From the NCBI GenBank assembly GCA_037953625.1, contig CM075652.1, positions 71,825,501-71,889,500 of the forward strand: 64,000 nt of DNA, given 5' to 3'. Below, piece after piece: positions 56,583 to 64,000 of the stretch. The notes beneath the pieces were generated by a model, which had not been told where the DNA came from, ran no database searches, and worked only from the letters and a program-made list of their open reading frames with translations. The stretch is from Crotalaria pallida (taxonomy: Eukaryota > Streptophyta > Magnoliopsida > Fabales > Fabaceae). The stretch's first letter is position 1. Every line of letters begins with the position of its first letter. A program made the position numbers and the translations under genes.

Positions 56583-56872
56583 TGTAACATCCCAAATTTA
56601 ATTCCAAGTATACTCTATGTTGGGATGGTCTTAGGGTAGAAGAAATGGAGATATAAGTTAGAATTTAGCCAAAAATACATGTAGAACTAGGTTTAAAACA
56701 TAGAACTTTAGGAAATTCAAAATAAAAGATTTACAACTCTAAACGCAAATTCCACCGTTGGATGTGAAGATTAGTATGTAGGGAAGCTTGCTTTAAAATT
56801 TGAGGAAGATCCAACGGGTAACGAAGAAGTTATGGCCTTTCAAAATCTGGATACTGCAAAATTGTGCAGCTT

Positions 56873-56912
56873 AATCGCCTCTTAATCGATTAAGCTGCAA
56901 TTTAATCGATTA
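56873..56912. repeat. TTAATCGATTAA pair in solo LTR
   Basis: TCGA cores at 56887 and 56907 are 20 bp apart, with a decayed site (TCGC) at 56875. Confidence 0.85.
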
Positions 56913-58189
56913 AACACTGCTGCTGAGGAAAAAAAATAAAACGAAATCAACACTCTTTTCCCTCATTGTTCGACCTCTTCTTCTTCTTCTCCTCTAGGGC
57001 TTCATTCTTTTCCTTCAAATCATCAAGAAGCAAGGGTGATACTCCATTCCCATCATCAAACTTCCTTCCTCCTTGCTCCAAGTAAGTATTCAAGCCTTTA
57101 ATTCCTTCCCTCTCTCTCTATAATTCGAGTTCTCTCTCTCCTCCCTCTCATGGAGGTTTTCAATTCTAAGCTTAGAACCTTCAAGTTTTCCATGGGGTTT
57201 AGTTTGAGCATCATGGAACGAGCAATAGTCCTCCTTTTTGTGGCTTATTAATAGGTTCTATCACTCTCTTGTGGATTTTGAGCTCTTGGTGGGCAAACTC
57301 AAGCATAGGACACTTGGAATCTCCTTATCCTTAAGTGTTTGAGGTAAAGGAGTGGATATAGTGAGCTTTGCCTTGTTCTAGGGAGTAGGCTCTAGTTAGT
57401 ATATAATGCTTGTTAGGGTTATGTGTTAGGGGAGAAAATTAGATTATAAAACCTTAGGTTATTGAATATAAAATCCTAATTAATTAAATATGCATGATGA
57501 TTGGATGTTAAGACTAGGAAAAGGAAACCCAATAATATGACAATAAATTATTTGATAAATGAAACTTGGATAAGGATTAAATTGAAGTACATGAGGAATT
57601 GGGTAATATGATAGTGAAGTTGACATAAATGTATTCTAAGATTATTGATTTTAATGGTAAAGTCTTGTATTAAATGATAATTCACTGCTATTGCAAATAT
57701 GTGTATGTGTTATGGAATAAATTAATATAGGAAGAAAAGGGAATGGAAACAATTATATGTGATGAATGCGCGTATTTGTATCTAAATGCTAAATGAGTAT
57801 AAATGATAAGTATTTTCAATTGTGAATAAAGCTCATGGCTTATGAATTGAACTTGTGAATATCGAAAATGGAAACAAATGATTTTGTGTAAACAAAAAGT
57901 AGAAGGTGATTTTATTATGTGGTGATTAAGCAAATATATAAGAAGGTGAAATATGTAATTTGAAATGAAGTGTGATATAAATGTTGGAATATGAAAGGGA
58001 ATACTATCTGGTATGACTGTGATAACTGAGAAAGGAAATGAATAAGGTAATTACATGAATAACTAGTTGTGGAATGTGTGTTGTTGTGTTTAAATGTGTT
58101 ATGATTGATTGAACAAGGAAGTGAATAATTCTTGGAATCTGAATTGAGGTGCCGAATATTGTGAATGTAGTATATATGTTGGCCTCTGT

Positions 58190-58640
58190 TTTGAGGTGAC
58201 GTTATTTAAATTGTGGTAAATTGTTTATAATGAGAATGATGATAATGTGTGTTGACCTCTGACCTGAGGGACACGAAATGAAATAAAGTGAATGAGTGTT
58301 GACCTCTGACCTGAGGGACACCGGATAAATTACAATGAAAGTGTGTGTTGACCTCTGACCTGAGGGACACGATATGAATTAGAATGAATGGGTGTTGACC
58401 TCTGATCTGAGGGACACCGGATTAAATAAAGAGTTGAGTGTTGACCTCTGACCTGAGGGACACCGGATGAAATGTGTATTGGTGTGTTGACCTCTGACCT
58501 GAGAGACACACCGTGAATTAAGAGATTGAAGTGTTGACCTCTGACCTGAGGGACACAAAATGAATTATAATGAATGGGTGTTGACCTCTGACCTGAGGGA
58601 CACATAATTTAAATAAGGAAAAGAATGAGAGCCTCTGATT
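58190..58640 (+). repeat. Minisatellite with GTTGACCTCTGACCTGAGGG units
   Basis: About eight units of roughly 45-52 bp share GTTGACCTCTGACCTGAGGG plus ACAC, followed by variable A-rich spacers. Flanking degenerate units (CCTCTG.TTTGAGGTGA) occur near 58170 and 58630-58690. The monomer is unrelated to that in the sister LTR at 34876. Confidence 0.9.
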
Positions 58641-59445
58641 TGAGGTGATAAATGTGTTGCATGAAACTGTGCATTGGCCTCTGATTTGAGGTGATGTACT
58701 GAAATGAAATAAGTATGTGAAATGAATAAAAAGAAAAGGAAATGAATGTTGATTGGATGTTGAAATGAATAAGGAAAATGGATGTTGAACTGAATAATGG
58801 AAATGGATGTTAAAATGAATAATGAATATGGAAATGATGAAATGAGTATGGTGTGCAATATGTGAATATATGCTTATTTGCTAATTGTGTTTGACCTAGT
58901 GGGTTTTTATGTCTAGTTAGAAACTGCTTTCTATTTCATGTGCAATGCTCACTCCCTTACATTTTCAGGTACGGAGATTGAGCTGGCACAACCCCCGGCC
59001 GAGCAGGAGTACTTTCCCTCACAGGGAGAGTAGGGTGTTATGGGATTTAGATCATAGCATGGACCTAAGCCTATTATATTATTTTGATGTAAATTGAATA
59101 TGCATATTTTGAATGAGGCTTAGGATGTTTTATTTTGCTAAAGTTATAACTTTTGGTTTTAACACTCAAACTTAGTATTTTTCTGCTATTACTCTGATTA
59201 ATTATGCACGTTGATATATTTGGAGCCCATGGGGCCTTGTTATGATTTAGAAATATAATCTGAAGCCCTGCTGGCTATTAGTTGTTTATTTGAAATTGTT
59301 TATCACAGGTTAAATTTTGGATTAGTCCGAAAAACAAACAAAACTCCGTCCGTTTGACGGTTGATTTTACTAAACTAAAAAGGAATTTTTGAGTCCGTAT
59401 TTTAATATAAGGGGAATTAAGGGTAATTAATTATAGGGTGTTACA

Positions 59446-60455
59446 CATTTGTTACACCAAAAGGCATAACTAGATACTCGTAATGCCCATAACGAGTTCT
59501 GAAAGAAGTCTTAGGAATATCTTCCTCCTTCACTCTAATCTGATGATATCCTGACCGAAGATCTATCTTGGAGAATACGGATGCTCCCTTCAGTTGATCC
59601 AACAAGTCATCAATTCTGGGCAAAGCATACTTATTCTTGATCGTCACCTTGTTCAATTGACGATAGTCCGTACACAAACGCATACTGCCATCCTTCTTTT
59701 TTGACGAACAACACCGGTGCTCCCCATGGTGACACACTAGGTCGTATCATCTTTTTCTCCAACATCTCTTCCAGCTGCTTCTTCAGTTCAGCTAATTCCA
59801 CCAGGGCCATTCTATACAGTGCTTTGGAAATAGTTCCAGTTCCAGGGATTACATCAATTAAGAATTCAACTTCTCGAATTGGCGGTAAACCATGTATCTC
59901 TTCTGGGAATACCTCAGGAAAATCTTTAACCACCGGCAATTCGTGTAGCTCCTTATTCTTCTTGACATCCAATGAAGCTAAGAACATGTAGGCCACTGCT
60001 CCATCCTTCAATGAAGCTTGAACTTGCTTGGAAGATAAATGCTCAGGGTCTTTGGGTTTTGGTAAAGAAGATTGGGTTTTACTAAAGACTAATAACTTAT
60101 CGGAACAGTTCAGAAGAACATGATTCCTCATAAGCCAATCCATTCCTAAGATAACATCTATTTGAGAAAGGGGTAGTTGAATCAAGTCAACAAAATAGGT
60201 GTTACCTTCTATCTCTACTGGGCAATTAGAACAATAGGTAGATACTATCACAGGTTTATCAATAGGGGTAGAAACAATCAAATTATAAGGTAAAGTATCT
60301 ACTTTCAACTTTAATTTATTCACCACATCATCAGCAATAAACGAGTGAGTAGCACCCGAATCATACAACACTAATAAGGAATTCTTATGAATGAAACATT
60401 CACCTTGGATCAGATTAGCAGCATTCGCAACTTCAGCTCCGCTCATAGGGAACAC
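59446..60455 (-). pseudogene. Element C protease and reverse transcriptase N-terminus
   Basis: The segment 59631-60455 starts near MSGAEVANAANLIQG and has the intact protease motif DSG (60354-60362) in GATHSFIADD. The RT begins at MIRPSVSPWGAPVLFVKK. A one-base expansion of an A-run near 59700 shifts the frame; the RT goes on in the frame 59441-59737 with DYRQLNKVTIKNKYALPR to MPFGVTN. Protease cleaves the polyprotein; RT copies the RNA. Confidence 0.88.
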
Positions 60456-61639
60456 TCTCCCTTGCAGAGTAAGTCGATTTGCATTCCTGAATTAGCCACT
60501 TTCTTGGGTTCCTTGCAATCCTTTGCAATGTGACCAGGCTTATCACAATTGAAACAGTTCGGATTCCTGGGTGGACACATCGAACTAAAATGATTGTGAC
60601 CACACTTGTTGCAACGAGGAGGTGTAGTTCCTGATCTCATTCCGCCAAAGCTGTTACGATTTCCACCACTATGACCCATACGGCTTCCCCCAAAGTTGTT
60701 GCTTCCACGGTTTCCACCACGATTACCATTGCCTCCAAAGTTTCCACCTTGTCCACTTCCTCCAAAACGTTGATCCCTTCTACCACCAGAACCAGAGTAC
60801 GGATTTGGGGTCCGATACTTTCCACTAGAGTCTCTATGAAAAGGAAGATTTCGAATCGGTCCATGAGATGAAGATGGATTTGTCACCTTCTCAACTGCAC
60901 TCTTTACCTTCAAACCTCCCTCATACATACGACACCTATTCACCAGATTAGCAAAGTCTTCTATCTCTAGGTGAGAAAAAGCTAACTTGATTTCCGGCTT
61001 GAAACCATCCTTAAACTTAGCACATTTTGATCGCTCATTCTCTCCTCCAGCATACTGAGGTACATACTTAACCAACTCTTCGAATTTTGAAGCATACTCA
61101 TCGACTGACAGGTTTCCTTGAGTCAACCTTAAAAATTCCATCTCTTTCTCAACCCTTAGATACACCGGAAAATACTTCTCTAGAAATTTCTGCTTAAAAG
61201 CTTCCCATGTCAGCACTCCTCCCGCATTCAACATTACTTGCTTGGTAATTCGCCACCATGCTGCAGCCTCTTTTGTCATCACATATCCAGCATAAGCCAA
61301 CTTTTGCTCATCATTGCACTGCACCATACCTCTGAAAATTCTTTCCAAATCCTCTATCCACTCTACTGCTGCATCCAGAGCGAAACCTCCAGCAAACTCC
61401 TTTGGGTTGCGACGACAAAATTCATCCAATCCCTTGTATCCCTGTGCTTCCAAGTTCTGGGCTTGTTGTTGATTGTTGAAATTTTGTTGTGCTTGTTGAT
61501 GTAGCGCTTGCAGGTTATCATTGACGCCCACCATTACTGCTGTCATCTGAGCCATAAGATTCGCCGAATTTGGGTTTTCAGCGCCCTCACCAGAGATTCT
61601 CGAACCCGAACAGGGAGGTCTTCCACGCGTACGACTCAT
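60443..61639 (-). CDS. Element C gag, 398 aa
   Basis: The preferred start is ATG at 61639 (MSRTRGRPPCSGSR), the first Met after the leader that begins the family-typical basic N-terminus. The central gag domain includes EWIEDLERIF, AAAWWRITKQ, KQKFLEKYFPVYLR and VDEYASKFEELVKY. A Gly/Arg/Asn-rich region at about 280-335 precedes two knuckles, CNKCGHNHFSSMC (near 343) and CFNCDKPGHIAKDC (near 362). The frame closes at 60443, while the protease frame starts 12 bases upstream in another frame. In relatives gag and pol are one ORF, so this is probably a one-base mutation; programmed frameshifting cannot be excluded. Confidence 0.88.
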   Translation of the reverse strand: MSRTRGRPPCSGSRISGEGAENPNSANLMAQMTAVMVGVNDNLQALHQQAQQNFNNQQQAQNLEAQGYKGLDEFCRRNPKEFAGGFALDAAVEWIEDLERIFRGMVQCNDEQKLAYAGYVMTKEAAAWWRITKQVMLNAGGVLTWEAFKQKFLEKYFPVYLRVEKEMEFLRLTQGNLSVDEYASKFEELVKYVPQYAGGENERSKCAKFKDGFKPEIKLAFSHLEIEDFANLVNRCRMYEGGLKVKSAVEKVTNPSSSHGPIRNLPFHRDSSGKYRTPNPYSGSGGRRDQRFGGSGQGGNFGGNGNRGGNRGSNNFGGSRMGHSGGNRNSFGGMRSGTTPPRCNKCGHNHFSSMCPPRNPNCFNCDKPGHIAKDCKEPKKVANSGMQIDLLCKGECSL

Positions 61640-61771
61640 CTTGAAAATGAAACAAAAGGGTTCAACACAAAACCTCAAACCTACACTATAGACGCACAGA
61701 GTCACACAGAGTAAGCATATAAGGCTATGCTTAAGGCCATTGAGGATTACCGTTGCTCTGATACCACCTAA
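61640..61771 (-). promoter_or_regulatory. Element C primer-binding site and leader
   Basis: The reverse strand reads TGGTATCAGAGCAACGG at 61750-61766, complementary to initiator tRNA-Met, five bases from the LTR edge. The leader to gag is only about 110 bases. Confidence 0.88.
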
Positions 61772-62919
61772 TGTAACAGCCCGATTTTCATTTCCAAAAA
61801 TATTATTAATTTGTTATTAGTTTGTTGTAAAAATGAGGCCATTTTTTTTTAAAACACAAGTCCAACATTTGATAATATCACTTGCTAAAAATCGAGATGT
61901 TACTTGAAACTCCCAACAACCGAAGTACCATTGAAAATACATAACATCATCATTACCATTAGCATATGTTCATAAACCAGTAGCATCGAAGTCTCGTCTC
62001 CAACAGTTTTCAAAAGTTGCTAATGGTTACAAAATATTACATACCCCAAGTTTAGAAACTTAATTTTAAGACATAGATAAAAGTAGCATGATTACATTAC
62101 TAGTACTTCACAAAGGTAATCCTCGATTGGGAACTAGATCCTAGACACTAGGACATCTATACACTATCGGAACATCGGGCTTCACTCTCCATCCGAACCA
62201 GCATCCGTTTCCATCTTTTCACTAGATTCCGCATCAACTTCGTGACCAGAGTCACGTACATCTTCCTCCTCCATCCGCTGTGGAGTCACTGCTGCTAACG
62301 GTGCGGGTTGACCATCATACTCATGATGTTCCCTTGGTCCACCATCCTGATAATCACGAAGAGTGACATGCCCCACATGCACATCCAAACTTGTCCCTTG
62401 CAAAATGTGTCTGGGATCGTCGATCTCCAACCGAGTATCTCCTTTCCATATCCATCCTTCAGGGACAACCACCCATGTTCCTCCTTGAAGAGGCCACATG
62501 TGAATCGCTACACGATACGCCATCTACCCGTTGCAATACCGGCAAACGCCGATACGACAACATGATAGGAGAGAGTCAATGTTCCGAACAGTTATGTGTC
62601 GACCATGTGGTCTCACAATAGACTCAAATATAGAGACAGGCAAATAATAGAATAGAATAGATAGAACAGAACAATATAACCAGACTATACAGAATAGTGT
62701 AACATAAACATGTAGAACAGTATAATCATATCAATATCATCATAACTGAACATGTTATCCACAGAGGCATATAGAAAGCACTTATAAACAAGGCATATAA
62801 CAGTATTCCAAATACATCAAGATCACAACTCATTGCCATATAAATCAATGCACTTGGGATCACAATCTTTTCGAGTATTCAAATCTTATCAGAGCCTTTC
62901 TCAATCCTTCAGAGATTCT
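61772..62919 (-). mobile_element. Element C 5' LTR, last 1148 bp
   Basis: In minus orientation it ends CGGGCTGTTACA next to the primer-binding site. It contains the LTR ORF (62182-62523). Its first part is missing because a Tat-type LTR starts at 62920 after ATTCT. It complements, and does not overlap, the 3' LTR segment 38992-42376 except for the ATTCT target; together they give about 4.5 kb. Confidence 0.75.
62182..62523 (-). CDS. LTR-embedded ORF in element C, 113 aa
   Basis: The ATG follows GCAACGGGTAG on the minus strand, again acceptor-like. The sequence MAYRVAIHMWPLQGGTWVVV aligns loosely to the start of the ORF at 195 (P..xGxW spacing, then a Gly-containing strand), and both end in an acidic Glu/Asp/Ser tail. 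The position near the LTR 3' end is shared. Homology is distant, and the function is unknown. Confidence 0.4.
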   Translation of the reverse strand: MAYRVAIHMWPLQGGTWVVVPEGWIWKGDTRLEIDDPRHILQGTSLDVHVGHVTLRDYQDGGPREHHEYDGQPAPLAAVTPQRMEEEDVRDSGHEVDAESSEKMETDAGSDGE

Positions 62920-63495
62920 TGTCGTGTCCTTAATTGAAACCAACCTTGAAGTTATGGAAGAACTTAAGGAATGATCTCAATCAAGATGTTAATGTAGGAC
63001 TCTTTAGGATTTCCGTATATCCAGTTGGGATAAACAGGTTCTCCCTAGTCAATAATGTGTGTGCTAGTGTCAACTTAGGGATGAGAAGACGTACCTTAGC
63101 CCCTATAGCATGGTGATTCTTATAGGGGATTACCTGTGTGTCATGGGCCTTTCTGATAAGGCTTCTGAAGAGGAAGAATTCAAGTAGGATTAGTAAAGGT
63201 TATGATAAGATCACCTTCGTAAATCCTGTAGGTGATAAATATTTATCCGATATCATATTTATCTAACCAAGAGTCGTGGGAATCTAAGAGAATTTGTTAA
63301 GCTTAATGAGACTGTAAGTGATAGAGATAAGGATGAAAATCCTGTGTTCGGGATTAATCTCACAAGCGTGTAACATCTCCACAAGCCCAGTTGCTCGGTG
63401 TAGCGTTCCGACCGTTGGCCTTGTTCCAGCGTCTAACTGGTCGAACCAAGGTAATTTTAGTCAGGTAACTTTTGGTCTACTAAAGGTCCACTACA
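62920..63495 (-). mobile_element. Tat-type 3' LTR, 576 bp
   Basis: It is the same length as the LTR at 38416-38991 and about 98% alike by eye. On the minus strand it starts TGTAGTGGACC at 63495, preceded by CTTGGGGGGCTTA, a plausible polypurine tract, so this is the 3' LTR. ATTCT lies at 62915-62919. Confidence 0.88.
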
Positions 63496-64000
63496 TAAGC
63501 CCCCCAAGCTCGGTTGGGTGATTTGAGCCCTGCCGAGTTGAAGAGACAAATAAGCTGTTGGCCGATCAAAGGCTGGCATCGTTGAGGAGAAGAGAGATCC
63601 AGTTGTCTTAGTGCATTTAACAGAGCTGTCCTTTCATTGACATAGAAAGGACCTTTCATTTCTTCTTATACTTCCACGTGTTCATTCTATTACCGGGAAA
63701 CGAAACGTTATGATTTCAAAGCTTCAGTAAAGACCACGTATACATTTGCAAGAGGAATGGGCTTTTATTAATTCGGCCCAAGTCTTTAGAAAGTGAAGGG
63801 AAACTTCTGAAAGAAAAGTTGGGAGCAGTTTTCGAAATTCACTTCTGTCAAAATTAGAAACTCATCAACTCCTTTTCTCTCTCATTCTTGCCTTCCTGAA
63901 AAATTGTTTCTCTTGCGTTTGAGCAGCAGACTTAGAGATCATCGAAGGGATTCTTGCACCGATTTCGCCCCTTTTTATTTATACTAAGCATATTCCAAGT
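63496..64000 (-). mobile_element. Tat-type element, 3' internal untranslated part
   Basis: Apart from the polypurine tract next to the LTR I see no ORF or repeat. The region continues beyond the window edge. Confidence 0.5.

Larger units (their letters stand above)
56583..59445 (+). mobile_element. Solo LTR, 2863 bp, TSD CATTT
   Basis: It starts TGTAACATCCC, ends GGGTGTTACA, and is flanked by CATTT at 56578-56582 and 59446-59450. It interrupts the RT of element C between MPFGVTN and APAIFMDY. It is in the same family as 33058-35916. Palindromes lie at 56875-56910, followed by an A-rich stretch and a C/T-rich leader. A minisatellite occupies 58190-58640, and an acceptor-like TTTCAGGTACGG precedes a short block at 58970-59035. 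Confidence 0.93.
38992..62919 (-). mobile_element. Tekay-like Ty3/gypsy element C, best preserved
   Basis: In minus orientation the order is 5' LTR end (61772-62919), primer-binding site, gag, protease, RT, RNase H, integrase, chromodomain-like tail, polypurine tract and 3' LTR start (38992-42376). Both LTRs are cut at the same target (ATTCT) by Tat-type LTRs. Nested inside are the solo LTR 56583-59445, TR-GAG2 and TR-GAG1. Only about two frame breaks and two stops are seen in coding DNA. Confidence 0.88.

Noticed and set aside
58330..58858. Two minus-strand ORFs with repeated PQVRGQH or LRSEVNT
   Set aside because: They are translations of the 58190-58640 minisatellite.
60443..60470. Programmed frameshift between gag and pol of element C
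   Set aside because: Not asserted: related elements here have gag and pol in one frame, and no slippery heptamer was identified at the overlap. A simple one-base mutation is more likely.

Overview
This window looks like gene-poor, probably pericentromeric, nuclear DNA of a flowering plant, most likely a papilionoid legume. That placement is inferred from the mix of retrotransposon lineages and from LTR styles I recognise; no host gene fixes the species. I found no host protein gene, tRNA, rRNA or bacterial-type feature. Nearly every base belongs to nested LTR retrotransposons, solo LTRs and small inverted-repeat elements. Many boundaries are fixed to the base by TG...CA ends and perfect 5-bp target-site duplications (TSDs).

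Layout. 1-1306: end of a Tekay-type Ty3/gypsy LTR. 1307-5938: 3' part of a Sirevirus (Ty1/copia) with an env-position ORF, several polypurine tracts and its 3' LTR, inserted in a Stowaway-like MITE (to 6235). 6413-16543: degraded minus-strand Athila, holding a solo Sirevirus LTR (7192-8783, TSD ACTAT) and a solo Tekay-type LTR (10064-13636, TSD GAATT). 17058-37451: plus-strand Tekay-like element B. Its 5' LTR is split by complete element A (17207-27700, TSD TAGGG) and its RNase H by a solo LTR (33058-35916). 37452-38991: fragment of a minus-strand Tat-type element. 38992-62919: minus-strand Tekay-like element C, the best preserved, holding two gag-only elements (TR-GAG1 43003-48883, TSD GGGTG; TR-GAG2 49188-55050, TSD CTCCA) and a solo LTR (56583-59445, TSD CATTT). 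62920-64000: the other end of a Tat element of the same family as the one at 38991.

How the parts relate. A, B and C each encode gag, protease, RT, RNase H, integrase and a C-terminal chromodomain-like tail, but all carry stops or frameshifts. C keeps protease DSG, RT FIDD and the integrase D, D and E. The TR-GAG elements encode only a 594-codon gag and must borrow enzymes in trans if they move.

Most striking signal. Otherwise unrelated LTRs (Sirevirus, TR-GAG, three Tekay-like groups, Athila) carry pairs of about 10-bp palindromes whose centres lie 19-22 bp apart, most often exactly 20. In the five LTR types where I can see a TATA box, a pair lies about 60-260 bp upstream of it. The palindrome differs by family (TAATCGATTA, ACTCGAGT, CGCCTAGGCG); the spacing does not. 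Other leads are a conserved small ORF inside Tekay LTRs, an array of CAATTGGTAT copies (the primer-binding-site junction sequence) in the 3' region of the gag-only elements, and Tat LTRs sitting at the same target in both LTRs of element C.
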